Shown: positions 28,357-36,409, numbered from the stretch's first letter. The stretch: 44,961 nucleotides of DNA from Granulicella sp. (GCA_003132145.1 PKWU01000078.1:10841-55801), one strand, 5' to 3'. Notes: generated by a model not told the origin, from the sequence alone. Made by a program: numbers and translations.

Positions 28357-29703
28357 ATGGCAACCAAACGCGAGACCTCACGCCCGAAGACCGCAACCAC
28401 TTTCAAGAAGACCACGCCTGTCTCCGCAACCGCGCCGGTGAAGATCGCGTTGCTCGGCTTCGGAACCGTGGGCAGCTCGTTGGCCCGCGTGATTGCTGTG
28501 TCGAAGCTGCCAGGCGTCGAGCTGACGCACATCTACAACCGCAATGTCGAGCGCAAGCGCGTCTCGGATGCGGCGAAGTGCGTGCCCGCGTCCGTCGTAT
28601 GGACGGAGAACTTCAACGACATCGTCAACTCGCGCGCGGAGATTGTTGTCGAGCTGATGGGCGGGCTCGATCCAGCCGAGGGCTGGCTGAAGAAGTGCTT
28701 TGCGGCGGGCAAGTCTGTCGTTACGGCGAACAAGCAGCTGATCGCGTACCGCGGCGTGGCGCTCTCGCGGCTGGCGGCGAAGCATGGCGTGCAGCTGGTG
28801 CATGGAGCAGCGGTGGCTGGCGGCGTGCCGGTGATTCCGGGGATTCTGCAAGGGCTTGGCGGCGACCAGATCACGCGCATCAGCGGCATCGTCAACGGAA
28901 CCTGCAACTACATTCTGAGCCACATGGAGACAGGCGCGGAGTACGCCGCGGTGCTAGCAGACGCGCAGGGGCTGGGCTATGCGGAGGCCAGTCCATCGGC
29001 GGATGTGGACGGCTTCGACGCGCGCGCCAAGCTGTGCATCCTGTCGCGCATTGCGCTGCATGCGGAGCTTGATCCCGACGCCGTTGCTACGCAGACGATC
29101 TCGACTGTCGAGGCGGTCGACTTTGCTTACGCGAAGGAGCTGGGCTGCACCATTCGTCAGGTCTCGCGCGCGCAGTTGGATGCGAAGAGCAAGCTGGTTC
29201 ACGCGCGCGTTGCGCCGATGCTGGTGCCGCTGACCTCGCCGATCGCGTGGTCGCACGGTACGCAGAACATGGTGGTGACGTCGGGGAGATTTGGTGGCGA
29301 TGTGGTCTTCTCCGGTCACGGAGCGGGCGGCGAGCCTACGGCGGTTGCTGTCGTTTCGGACATACTTGCGGTTGCGCAGAAGTCGGTTGCGGTTGAATTG
29401 CCGGTGCGACGGCGAGAGGTGACGGGCGAGTTCATGGCTCCGCACTACCTGCGCTTTGTTGTGAACGACAAGCCGGGAATTGTCTCTGGAATCGCTGGCG
29501 CGCTGGCCAAGGTGGGGGCAAATATTGACTCGCTGCTGCAACGGCCGGGATACCCCAAGCACAGCCTGCCGTTCGTCATCACCACGGAGGCGTGCCTGAC
29601 CTCGACGATCGAGAAAGCTGTCGCCGCCATGGCGAAGATGGACTGCATGTTGGAGCGGCCACTCTGCTTGCAGATCCTTACGGTTGACGACAAGGCGGAA
29701 TAG
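28357..29703 (+). CDS. hom: Homoserine dehydrogenase
   Basis: A 448-residue enzyme reducing aspartate semialdehyde to homoserine for Thr and Met. The NAD(P) site is ALLGFGTVGSSLA (about 32-44). TANKQLIA and the GIVNGTCNYIL substrate region are intact. A C-terminal ACT domain (about 365-445; LRFVVNDKPGIVSGIAGALAKVGANIDS) suggests feedback control by threonine. The first 27 residues are a Lys/Thr-rich extension absent from most homologues. It overlaps closely with guaD and ends at a strong bidirectional terminator. Confidence 0.93.
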   Translation: MATKRETSRPKTATTFKKTTPVSATAPVKIALLGFGTVGSSLARVIAVSKLPGVELTHIYNRNVERKRVSDAAKCVPASVVWTENFNDIVNSRAEIVVELMGGLDPAEGWLKKCFAAGKSVVTANKQLIAYRGVALSRLAAKHGVQLVHGAAVAGGVPVIPGILQGLGGDQITRISGIVNGTCNYILSHMETGAEYAAVLADAQGLGYAEASPSADVDGFDARAKLCILSRIALHAELDPDAVATQTISTVEAVDFAYAKELGCTIRQVSRAQLDAKSKLVHARVAPMLVPLTSPIAWSHGTQNMVVTSGRFGGDVVFSGHGAGGEPTAVAVVSDILAVAQKSVAVELPVRRREVTGEFMAPHYLRFVVNDKPGIVSGIAGALAKVGANIDSLLQRPGYPKHSLPFVITTEACLTSTIEKAVAAMAKMDCMLERPLCLQILTVDDKAE

Positions 29704-29716
29704 GTACTGCTTTACA

Positions 29717-29754
29717 AAAAGGATGGCGCACCGTATCGGGTGCGCCATCCTTTT
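29717..29754. terminator. Bidirectional intrinsic terminator
   Basis: 16-bp perfect stem AAAAGGATGGCGCACC/ GGTGCGCCATCCTTTT with a 6-nt loop, between hom and the converging moeZ gene. It has T-runs on both strands. Confidence 0.9.
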
Positions 29755-29768
29755 GCCATTCAGGAAAC

Positions 29769-30992
29769 TCAATACTTCGGCAGGGTCGGGTCGATTTTGT
29801 CGGCCCAGGCGAGGATGCCGCCAGCTAGATTCTCAACGTTTGCGAAGCCTGCGCTCTTCAGTAACTGCGCGGCCTTTTGGCTGCGTGCGCCAGACTTGCA
29901 GTGCACGACAATCTCGCGGTCCTTTTGTGGAGCAAGCTCGTCGATGCGGTTGGCCAGTTGGCCCAGGGGGATGAGAGGCGCACCGATATTGACGATCTGC
30001 ACCTCGTGCGGCTCGCGCACGTCGAGGACGAAGACGTCTTCGTGCGCGTCGAAGCGGCGCTTCAGCTCCTGCACCGTGATCTGCGGGATGCCGTCTACAA
30101 CGGGAACGTCGGCCACGGCCTTGTTCTGCGCGACCTCCAGCGGACCGACGCTGGTCGGCTTCTGGATGCCGCAGAACTGATCGTAATCAATCAGCGCGGT
30201 GACGGTGGGATGCGTACCGCAGACCGGGCAGTCGGGATTTTTGTGCAGCTTCAACGTGCGGAACTTCATGGTGAGCGCATCGACGAGCAGGAGGCGACCG
30301 GCGAGGCTCTCGCCGATGCCCAAGATCAGCTTGATGACTTCGGTGGCCTGGATGATGCCGACCAGACCAGGGAGAATTCCGAGGACTCCACCCTCCGCGC
30401 AGGAGGGAACAAGGCCCGGCGGTGGCGGCTCCGGGTAGAGGCAGCGGTAGCAGGGCGCGTCCTTGGTGGCGAAGACGCTGGCCTGCCCCTCGAAGCGGAA
30501 GATGGAGCCGTAGACGTTGGGCTTGCCGGTGAGGACGCAGGCGTCGTTGACCAGATAGCGGGTCTGGAAGTTGTCCGTGCCGTCGGCGATGATGTCGTAG
30601 TCGCGGAAGATTTCGAGGGCGTTGGCGCTGGTCAACATGGTGTTGTGCTTGACCACGTTCAGGTAGGGGTTCAGCGCCTTGAGCATGATTTCGGCGGAAT
30701 CGACCTTGAGCTTGCCGACGGTGGCGGTCGAGTGAATGATCTGGCGTTGCAGGTTGCTGGCGTCCACCGTGTCGAAGTCGACCAGACCGATGGTGCCTAC
30801 GCCCGCGGCTGCAAGATAGAGTGCGAGCGGCGCGCCGAGTCCACCGGTGCCTACGCAGAGGACTTTGGCGGCCTTTAATTTTTGCTGGCCCTCCATGCCC
30901 ACCTCGGGCAGGATCAGGTGGCGCGAGTAGCGCGAGATCTCATCGTTGGAGAGCTTGGGGAGTTCGATTCCGGGGAGCGTTGTCGTTGCCAT
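29769..30992 (-). CDS. moeZ: MoeZ-type sulfur-carrier activating enzyme (ThiF/MoeB plus rhodanese)
   Basis: A 407-residue E1-like enzyme. The adenylation domain (about 15-255) has GTGGLGAPLALYLAAAGVG and DNFQTRY, plus a zinc-type Cys set (CYRC...CPVC). A rhodanese domain (about 300-405) has the active loop HCKSGARSQKA. It adenylates the C-terminal Gly of a ubiquitin-like carrier and passes sulfur from the rhodanese Cys to form a thiocarboxylate. With cysO, mec and cysM directly upstream, the partner is almost surely CysO. ATG 30992 has GAAGGA upstream. Its own promoter overlaps the GGTTACAA repeats. Confidence 0.92.
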   Translation of the reverse strand: MATTTLPGIELPKLSNDEISRYSRHLILPEVGMEGQQKLKAAKVLCVGTGGLGAPLALYLAAAGVGTIGLVDFDTVDASNLQRQIIHSTATVGKLKVDSAEIMLKALNPYLNVVKHNTMLTSANALEIFRDYDIIADGTDNFQTRYLVNDACVLTGKPNVYGSIFRFEGQASVFATKDAPCYRCLYPEPPPPGLVPSCAEGGVLGILPGLVGIIQATEVIKLILGIGESLAGRLLLVDALTMKFRTLKLHKNPDCPVCGTHPTVTALIDYDQFCGIQKPTSVGPLEVAQNKAVADVPVVDGIPQITVQELKRRFDAHEDVFVLDVREPHEVQIVNIGAPLIPLGQLANRIDELAPQKDREIVVHCKSGARSQKAAQLLKSAGFANVENLAGGILAWADKIDPTLPKY

Positions 30993-31025
30993 TTCGCTGT
31001 CCTTCACCCGCATCCGTGCGGGTTT

Positions 31026-31053
31026 TCTATAATTGTTCCTGCGTAGGTTACAA
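31026..31053 (-). promoter_or_regulatory. Promoter of moeZ (TTGTAA-16-TATAGA)
   Basis: On the minus strand, -35 TTGTAA (31053-31048) is part of the first GGTTACAA repeat. -10 TATAGA (31031-31026) is 16 nt further, leaving a leader of about 27 nt with a GAAGGA ribosome site before moeZ. Confidence 0.5.
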
Positions 31054-31146
31054 ATTGTCTCTATTTGCTCAGAATTGGTTACAAGTTGTCTTTGAGCGAT
31101 CAGAAACGGTTACAAATTTGGCATGCCCAGCAAAATTTGTAACCGA
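31046..31146. repeat. 31-bp direct repeats of GGTTACAA ending in an inverted copy
   Basis: GGTTACAA begins at 31046, 31077 and 31108, exactly 31 nt apart. TTGTC or TTGTC-like follows in the first two. The third copy pairs with AAATTTGTAACC (to 31144) as a 12-bp inverted repeat that overlaps the last codons of cysO. The array covers the moeZ -35 box, so it may be an operator. Confidence 0.75.
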
Positions 31147-31424
31147 CGACAACAGCCACCGGCGATGGAGGGGATGATCGACAGCTCGTCGGACTCTTCG
31201 ACCGGCGTGGCTTCCTTCTGCGGCAGGTAGCGGATGTCGTCGTCGTTGAGGTAGAGGTTGACGAAGGAGCGCAGCTTGCCCTCGCCGGAGTAGAGGTGCT
31301 GGCGCAACTCAGGATATGCGCCGGTCAGGGCTTCGAGCGCCTCGCCGACGGTAGCTCCGGGGATGCTGACGGTCTGCTGGCCTCCGGTGTAGGCGCGTAG
31401 CGGGGTGGGGATGTTGATGTTCAT
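31110..31424 (-). CDS. cysO: CysO-type ubiquitin-like sulfur carrier with a C-terminal tail
   Basis: A 104-residue MoaD/ThiS-fold protein (beta-grasp: NINIPTPLRAYTGG...VNLYLNDDDIRY...DELSIIPSIAGG). In carriers of this class the protein ends in Gly-Gly, which becomes a thiocarboxylate donating sulfur to CysM. Here Gly89-Gly90 are followed by 14 residues starting Cys-Cys-Arg-Arg, so the active end must be exposed by proteolysis, possibly by the neighbouring JAMM protease. The extra codons coincide with the GGTTACAA repeat. Its ATG overlaps the mec stop (ATGA). Confidence 0.85.
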   Translation of the reverse strand: MNINIPTPLRAYTGGQQTVSIPGATVGEALEALTGAYPELRQHLYSGEGKLRSFVNLYLNDDDIRYLPQKEATPVEESDELSIIPSIAGGCCRRLQILLGMPNL

Positions 31425-31891
31425 GAACGCCCTCTCTCTTGTTCGATTTCAGCTTCGTTCATAGCAATCTCGACCGGTTCGTCGAGGAACTTCTTGTCTT
31501 CCTCGCTCGTGCCGGTGAGCAGGAAGGAGTTGGTGACGGCGGCCTTGTCCTGGTCGACGCGCGTGATGACGTAGGAGCAGCCGACCCAGTGCGCCTCGGC
31601 AAAGTCGGTCTGCGACCACTGGGCCGGACAGTCCGGATGGGAGTGGTAGAAGCCGACGATGTCCAGACCCTGCTTGCGTGCCTGTCGCTGGATGCGGATG
31701 AGTTCCTCGGGCGCGATGTTGTAGCGGTCGTGCGCGCGGTCGGTGCGTGTGTTGCCGGCGCGGACGATCTCGCGAACCTGGTTGCCCTCGGGCGTGGAGT
31801 TGCCCAGCAGCACACCGCAGCACTCGTGCGGGTAGTTCTCCTCGCCGTGAGCGCGCAGGGCTGCATAGTCGGAGTAGCTGAGATGCAACAT
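31421..31891 (-). CDS. mec: Mec-type JAMM metalloprotease
   Basis: A 156-residue JAB1/MPN zinc peptidase. The motif is complete: Glu23 in PHECCG, then H83-S-H85 and D96 in HSHPDCPAQWSQTD. In M. tuberculosis, Mec releases cysteine from the CysO-cysteine adduct. Related proteases in siderophore and methionine clusters (QbsD, HcyD) trim the residues after Gly-Gly of their carriers. Both activities would make sense here. It is translationally coupled at both ends: cysM-TAATG-mec and mec-ATGA-cysO. Confidence 0.92.
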   Translation of the reverse strand: MLHLSYSDYAALRAHGEENYPHECCGVLLGNSTPEGNQVREIVRAGNTRTDRAHDRYNIAPEELIRIQRQARKQGLDIVGFYHSHPDCPAQWSQTDFAEAHWVGCSYVITRVDQDKAAVTNSFLLTGTSEEDKKFLDEPVEIAMNEAEIEQERGRS

Positions 31892-32850
31892 TATTCCTCC
31901 CCCCAGAATCGTTCGCTGAGGTACTTGTCGGCCGAGTCGCAGAGGATGGTGACGATGACGGCCTCGCGACCGGCGCGGGCCTCCTGCTCGGCGACCTGCA
32001 AGGACGCGGCGACTGCGCCCGCTGCGGAGACGCCGACCAGCAGACCGTCGCGGCGGCCCAGATCGCGCGCGATGGTGTAAGCGCGCTCAGTCTGCATGAA
32101 GATGTTGGCGTCGGCGAGGGCGGCGTCGTAGATCGGCGGGACGATGGCCGTCGCCATGTGCTTGAGGCCCTCGAATCCGTTGAAGGGCGAGTCCGGCTGC
32201 ATGGAGATGCACTGGATGGCGGGGTTGAGTTCGCGCAGGCGGCGCGTGGTTCCCATGAAGGTTCCGCTGGTGCCGAGGCCGGCGATGAAGTGCGTGATCT
32301 GGCCCTCGGTCTGGCGCCAGATCTCGTTGGCCGTGGTGCGATAGTGGGCCTTCCAGTTCTGCGGATTGCCGTACTGGTCGGCGTAGAAGTAGTGGTCGGG
32401 TTCGGCGGCGATCAATGCGCGGGCCTTGCGGATTGCGCCGTCGGAGCCGTCATTGGGGTCGGTCCAGACGACCTCTGCGCCGTAGGCGGCGAGGATGTGC
32501 TTCCGCTCTTGGGAGACGTTCGATGGCACGCACAGCGTTACGGGAAAGCCCAATGCCGCGCCCAGCATGGCGTACGCGATGCCGGTGTTGCCGCTGGTGG
32601 CGTCGAGCAGCGCGTGGGAGTTTTTTTGATTATTTTCTTGGTTAAAACGGAGCAGGCCGCGCTTCTCGGCGTCGAGGACGATAGCGGCGGCGGCGCGGTC
32701 CTTGATGGAGCCGCCGGGATTGACCCACTCGACCTTGCCCAGGATCTGTACGCCGGGGAGGTGCGCGGTGAGCCGGTCGAGCGCAAGCAGCGGCGTGTTG
32801 CCGATGCGGTCAAGCAGAGACACCCCAAGCGCGCGCGCCGTTGCAATCAT
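31891..32850 (-). CDS. cysM: Cysteine synthase B-type enzyme (CysM)
   Basis: A 319-residue fold-type II PLP enzyme. K50 in NPGGSIKDRA holds the cofactor. SGNTGIAY binds the substrate carboxylate. GLGTSGT is the phosphate loop. In the CysO pathway it uses O-phosphoserine (or O-acetylserine) and thiocarboxylated CysO to form CysO-cysteine. Residues about 68-79 (Asn/Gln/Lys-rich, FNQENNQKNS) form an AT-rich insert between the second helix and the SGNTG strand. It is first gene of the operon, with AAGGGAA 8 nt before the ATG. Confidence 0.92.
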   Translation of the reverse strand: MIATARALGVSLLDRIGNTPLLALDRLTAHLPGVQILGKVEWVNPGGSIKDRAAAAIVLDAEKRGLLRFNQENNQKNSHALLDATSGNTGIAYAMLGAALGFPVTLCVPSNVSQERKHILAAYGAEVVWTDPNDGSDGAIRKARALIAAEPDHYFYADQYGNPQNWKAHYRTTANEIWRQTEGQITHFIAGLGTSGTFMGTTRRLRELNPAIQCISMQPDSPFNGFEGLKHMATAIVPPIYDAALADANIFMQTERAYTIARDLGRRDGLLVGVSAAGAVAASLQVAEQEARAGREAVIVTILCDSADKYLSERFWGEE

Positions 32851-32973
32851 CTGGGAGTTCCCTTTCTTAGTGTGCGGACAACAAATTGTGCGCGGCTGGC
32901 CTTCTCGCAGAGCGCCGATTGAAGGCTGGCCGTGGATGTGCGACAGTTAAGCCGAGTCTAACGTACCTAACTT

Positions 32974-33387
32974 ATGGCCAAGACGAAGCAGCCACGCAGC
33001 TTTACCGACGCGCTTGCCACGCTCGCCGGCCACCAATTTGATGTATCCGCGGCGCGCGACGCTTCAGGAACCGGCGCTAAAGCCTTCCAGGTGCGCAAAT
33101 ACGGCTGCGCGGCGGAGATTGCAGCCGCCGCCGACGGCACCACCGAGCTGCTGGCGCGGCCGGGATGGCTGTTGAATGGTGTGATCTCGCGGCTGGTGGA
33201 TCGGGGCTATCAGAAGTTCCTCAAGACGCCGACGGTCGAGATTCCCGCGACCGCCGACCATCTGCACGCGATTCATGAGTTCGGCGAGGAGCTGAAGGAG
33301 GGGGTTGGGGCGACCAGCCTGTACAACGAATCGCTGGGAACAACGAGTGATCGGTATCTGTATGACCGGGTGAAGGGGCGGGAGTAG
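32974..33387 (+). CDS. Conserved-looking hypothetical protein (137 aa)
   Basis: A soluble protein of 137 residues with a basic start (MAKTKQPR), an alpha/beta-looking middle (TTELLARPGWLLNGVISRLVD) and a C-terminal Tyr-rich motif (SDRYLYDRVKGR). There is no signal or TM segment. The reading frame and GC pattern match the surrounding genes. I do not recognise the family. It is divergent from cysM with 123 nt between, so it has its own promoter and no obvious role in cysteine synthesis. Confidence 0.6.
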   Translation: MAKTKQPRSFTDALATLAGHQFDVSAARDASGTGAKAFQVRKYGCAAEIAAAADGTTELLARPGWLLNGVISRLVDRGYQKFLKTPTVEIPATADHLHAIHEFGEELKEGVGATSLYNESLGTTSDRYLYDRVKGRE

Positions 33388-33466
33388 GGGTAGGTTGTCT
33401 AGCGTCCCGTTCTTCGCCGGTGTACGGCAAAAATACTTCCGAGAAAAGTCAATTCAGTTGCCGTTC

Positions 33467-33889
33467 TCAGAGGTCAACATGAAACACAACAACCCCCTGA
33501 TATGGAACCCCTTTGTCGTCGCGTACAATTGATGAAAACTTCCACTGCATCGCCGCTTTTTCCGCGAGTGATTTGAGAAGTGGGTTCCCGTTCCGAATTG
33601 CCCCTGCACACACCACCGAACCTCGTTCATCTACGAAGACACGGACATATATGTCGGCGTGTGCTGCTATGGTCGCCAATATCGGGCTTGACAGATCCGC
33701 CCGACTGAGAACGTGAGACTCCATTGCCTTCGCACTCAAAACCTTGAATGACGAGAACTTAGCGCATGCACTTGTCTTCGGCTCTTGGGCAGACAGGATG
33801 CTGTTTGCCAGAAATAGCACAATTGCAGCAGACAGAAGAAGCAGTGGGGCAGAACATGTTCGGAATTCTGTTCTACTGATCGCCTGCAT
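33467..33889 (-). CDS. TonB C-terminal-domain-like periplasmic protein
   Basis: A 140-residue protein with an N-terminal signal/anchor (about 13-33, ending SILSAQ), then a region resembling the TonB C-terminal domain (YVRVFVDERGSVVCAGAIRNGNPLLKSLAEKAAMQWKF). There is no Pro-rich spacer and the anchor is short, so it is probably not a canonical TonB. I start at ATG 33889 because GAGGAGGG lies 8 nt upstream. Base composition is lower in GC than the neighbours, a hint of recent acquisition. Confidence 0.6.
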   Translation of the reverse strand: MQAISRTEFRTCSAPLLLLSAAIVLFLANSILSAQEPKTSACAKFSSFKVLSAKAMESHVLSRADLSSPILATIAAHADIYVRVFVDERGSVVCAGAIRNGNPLLKSLAEKAAMQWKFSSIVRDDKGVPYQGVVVFHVDL

Positions 33890-34066
33890 TCGTTTTGCCC
33901 TCCTCTTGTGCTTTGTTAGTGGTGCCATTCACACACTGACGCCATGAACACTCCTCAAGGCTAGACGACTGAAATCGCCGAGTACAACATGTACCAAAGT
34001 ATAGCTCCCGACGGATCAGTAGCTCCCGATTCCTCCGGCTCTCGCGCGCATCCGTATGGGAATAAT

Positions 34067-35092
34067 TCATTTACTCCGTTCGCGTTGGAGTTCGCGGTAG
34101 GCTTCGCTCTTGCCCATGCCGCGGGCGCGGGCTACGCGCTTGAGGGCGTCTTTTTCGGCGAGGGACTCTTTTTGCATCAGATCGCGGACTTCGGCTGCGA
34201 TGCTGGCGGGCGCGGCTTCGCTGGAGGGCGCGGCGGCAGCAGGGACGAAGAGCAGAACGATCTCGCCGCGAACGGTGGCGCGGGCGGCGAGCGTCTTGCG
34301 CACCTCGGAGACAGCCCCGCGCAGGAACTCCTCGTGCAGCTTGGTCAGCTCGCGCGCGACGACGACGTGCTGCGTGGGGCCGAAGATCGAGGCAATGTCG
34401 GCGAGCGTTTCGAGGATACGGTGCGGTGCTTCGTAGAAGATCTGCGTGCCGATAGACTCGTCGCTGCTAGTGCTGCGGCGTAGGGATTCAAGCGCGGTGC
34501 GGCGCTGGCCCTCCTTCGAGGGGAGAAAGCCGTGGAAGGTGAACTGCTCGGCGTTTGTGCCGCTGGCTGCCGGGCCGGTTCCCGCCGGATTTGTTCCGGC
34601 TAGCGTGGTTCCGGCCGATCCAGTACCGGCGAGACCGCTGGCGATGAGCGCGCTGATGGCGGCGTTGGCTCCGGGGATGGGGAAGACGGGGACGCCCGCG
34701 GCAATCGCCGCCGCCGCGATTTGGCCGCCGGGGTCGGCGATGCCGGGGGTTCCCGCGTCGCTGACGACGGCGATGCGCGCGCCGGCACGGAGCGCTGCGG
34801 CAAGCTCAACGGCGCGGCCCGCCTCGTTGTGCATGTGGTAGCTGATGGTGGGTGTGCGGATGTCGAAGTGATTGAGCAGCTTCTGGGTCTGGCGCGTGTC
34901 CTCGCAGGCGATGCGGTCGACCGAGCGCAGGACGCGCAGCGCGCGCAGGGTGATGTCTTCCAGGTTGCCAATGGGCGTGGCGACGAGATAGAGGCCGGGG
35001 GCGAGGGGGCGCTGGGCAGCGGCGGATTCGCTTGATGACTCATCGTCGCGAATCAGGTCGTCATCGCTCTCTGGTTTTTGATCCGTCTTCAT
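34067..35092 (-). CDS. rsmI: 16S rRNA (cytidine-1402-2'-O)-methyltransferase
   Basis: A 341-residue tetrapyrrole-methylase-fold enzyme that 2'-O-methylates C1402 of 16S rRNA. Core motifs are LYLVATPIGNLEDITLRAL, CEDTRQTQKLL, VSDAGTPGIADPG and IPGANAAISALIASG. After this comes a low-complexity Ala-Gly-Thr insert (about 153-182) absent from typical RsmI, then FHGFLPSKEGQR and YEAPHRILETL. The N-terminal 30 residues are an extra acidic tail. AGGAG 9 nt before the ATG supports the start. It precedes the moderately distant S2P-like gene's end by 55 nt on the same strand. Confidence 0.93.
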   Translation of the reverse strand: MKTDQKPESDDDLIRDDESSSESAAAQRPLAPGLYLVATPIGNLEDITLRALRVLRSVDRIACEDTRQTQKLLNHFDIRTPTISYHMHNEAGRAVELAAALRAGARIAVVSDAGTPGIADPGGQIAAAAIAAGVPVFPIPGANAAISALIASGLAGTGSAGTTLAGTNPAGTGPAASGTNAEQFTFHGFLPSKEGQRRTALESLRRSTSSDESIGTQIFYEAPHRILETLADIASIFGPTQHVVVARELTKLHEEFLRGAVSEVRKTLAARATVRGEIVLLFVPAAAAPSSEAAPASIAAEVRDLMQKESLAEKDALKRVARARGMGKSEAYRELQRERSK

Positions 35093-35147
35093 CCGCGTTG
35101 CTCCTGGCCGGTCTTTCGCTTCTTCTGCTGCGGTCCCGCGTGTCGCG

Positions 35148-36332
35148 CTAGGAGTCTTCGGGGCGGCGGATGCGGCGGCTCTGGTTGAGCAGGCCCATGG
35201 ACTGCGAGAGGTTCTGCGGGGTGACGATGCCGACGATGCGCTCGCCCTGCATGACGGGGACGAGCTGTGCGCCCTGCGCGCCGGAGATGCGGCCCAGCGT
35301 ATTGACCAGCGAATCTTCGGGCAGAGCGGTCTGAAAGCTGCGCGTCATCACGCCCTGCACATAGCTGTTGCCGTTGGTGGCCAGCGCCTCCATGATGTTC
35401 TGACGGGAGACGGCTCCGACCAGATTGCCTCCACGCACCACGGGAAAGACGTCTTGCAGGGAGTGGACGGCGCGCTGTAGCGCGTCTTCCAGGGTGTCGG
35501 ATGCGGAGAGCGTGCTGAACTGGGTGAGCATGACGTCGCGCATGAGGACGCTGTCGGCGTCGTTCCTGACGAGCAGGTTTTGGCTCTCCATGTGGGCTGC
35601 GATGAGCACAAACGCGCCCATGATGAGAAGCCACATGTTGTTCAGCAGAAGCCCGGTGATTATCAGGGCTATGGCGATCCACTGGCCTAGCCCCGCGCTC
35701 CTCCCCCATCGGAGTCCCGCGCCCAGCCCAGCGCCCAATCCGGTGGCTGCTTCCGCGCCCGGCGCGGCGGGCCGTCGCTCGCCTTTGCCCTCCTGCGCTC
35801 CGGTTGTGGGAGCGCGTCGGAAGAAGCGTCCGCCATCCAGCGGAAAGGCGGGCAGAAGATTGATTACGCCGAGCAGAAGGTTCAGCCAGACCATGGCGCG
35901 CAGCAGGTGCGAGGGCGCAATCCACGGCCGCTGCAGCAGGTTGATGCCGGGCGTGGAGGCGAGCACGATCGCCGCGAGCAGAAGACCGAAGCCGATGTTG
36001 GCGAGCGGGCCGACGACAGCCATGCGGCGCTCAATTGCCGGCCCGGCGGCGCGCTCGGTGGCTTCGCGCGTGGCGTAGGTGCTGAGGCCGCCGGTGGGCA
36101 GCAGCAGGATTCCGCCGAGCTCCAGGCCGAACCATGCCGCAGCCAGAGAGCGCGCGACCTCGCGCACGGCGACGGCGAACAGCAGCAGGAGCCAGAGCAT
36201 CAGCCCGCGCCCGGTACTCGCACCGGCGAGCGAACCGAGACCGATCGCCACGGCGAGCAGGAGCAGGAAGAACGCATGGATGCGGACCTCCACTCCAAAG
36301 AAACGGCCGAGGGGGAAGCTCCATCCGCGCAT
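35148..36332 (-). CDS. Site-2-protease-like membrane protein with CBS pair, zinc motif degenerate
   Basis: A 394-residue polytopic protein. N-terminal M50-like membrane domain: TM segments at about 20-36 and 43-62, VGPLANIGFG (107-116), and NLLPAFPLDGGR (158-169), which retains the family Asp166. C-terminal CBS pair (about 270-394, MRDVMLTQFSTLSASDTLEDAL). In active S2P enzymes helix 1 carries HExxH. Here the aligned site is R57-E-V-A-R61, so both zinc histidines are gone. It is therefore likely a non-proteolytic pseudoenzyme that binds a partner or a nucleotide through CBS. TACAAT lies 6 nt before the ATG. Confidence 0.8.
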   Translation of the reverse strand: MRGWSFPLGRFFGVEVRIHAFFLLLLAVAIGLGSLAGASTGRGLMLWLLLLFAVAVREVARSLAAAWFGLELGGILLLPTGGLSTYATREATERAAGPAIERRMAVVGPLANIGFGLLLAAIVLASTPGINLLQRPWIAPSHLLRAMVWLNLLLGVINLLPAFPLDGGRFFRRAPTTGAQEGKGERRPAAPGAEAATGLGAGLGAGLRWGRSAGLGQWIAIALIITGLLLNNMWLLIMGAFVLIAAHMESQNLLVRNDADSVLMRDVMLTQFSTLSASDTLEDALQRAVHSLQDVFPVVRGGNLVGAVSRQNIMEALATNGNSYVQGVMTRSFQTALPEDSLVNTLGRISGAQGAQLVPVMQGERIVGIVTPQNLSQSMGLLNQSRRIRRPEDS

Positions 36333-36338
36333 CGCTCT

Positions 36339-36344
36339 ATTGTA
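36339..36344 (-). promoter_or_regulatory. -10-like TACAAT for the S2P-like gene
   Basis: Six nt before the ATG at 36332. A TTGACC lies 20 nt upstream of it, a rather long spacing for a -35. Confidence 0.4.
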
Positions 36345-36403
36345 TTCGCACGCGGGTTTCGCAAGGTCAAACAGAATGAGGCCGACCGTCGCGCTTGCCG
36401 TCA

Positions 36404-36409
36404 TAAGAT
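36404..36409 (+). promoter_or_regulatory. -10-like TAAGAT for rsmD
   Basis: Six nt before the rsmD ATG at 36416. The divergent S2P-like gene, 83 nt away, has the same arrangement. Confidence 0.35.

Noticed and set aside
31046-31146. CRISPR array
   Set aside because: Only three short units, with the similarity extending beyond the supposed repeat into the spacer, and no cas genes. A repeat-type operator fits better.
33221-33430. Minus-strand ORF opposite the 137-aa protein
   Set aside because: Low-complexity Pro/Arg/Ser shadow. The plus-strand protein has better composition.
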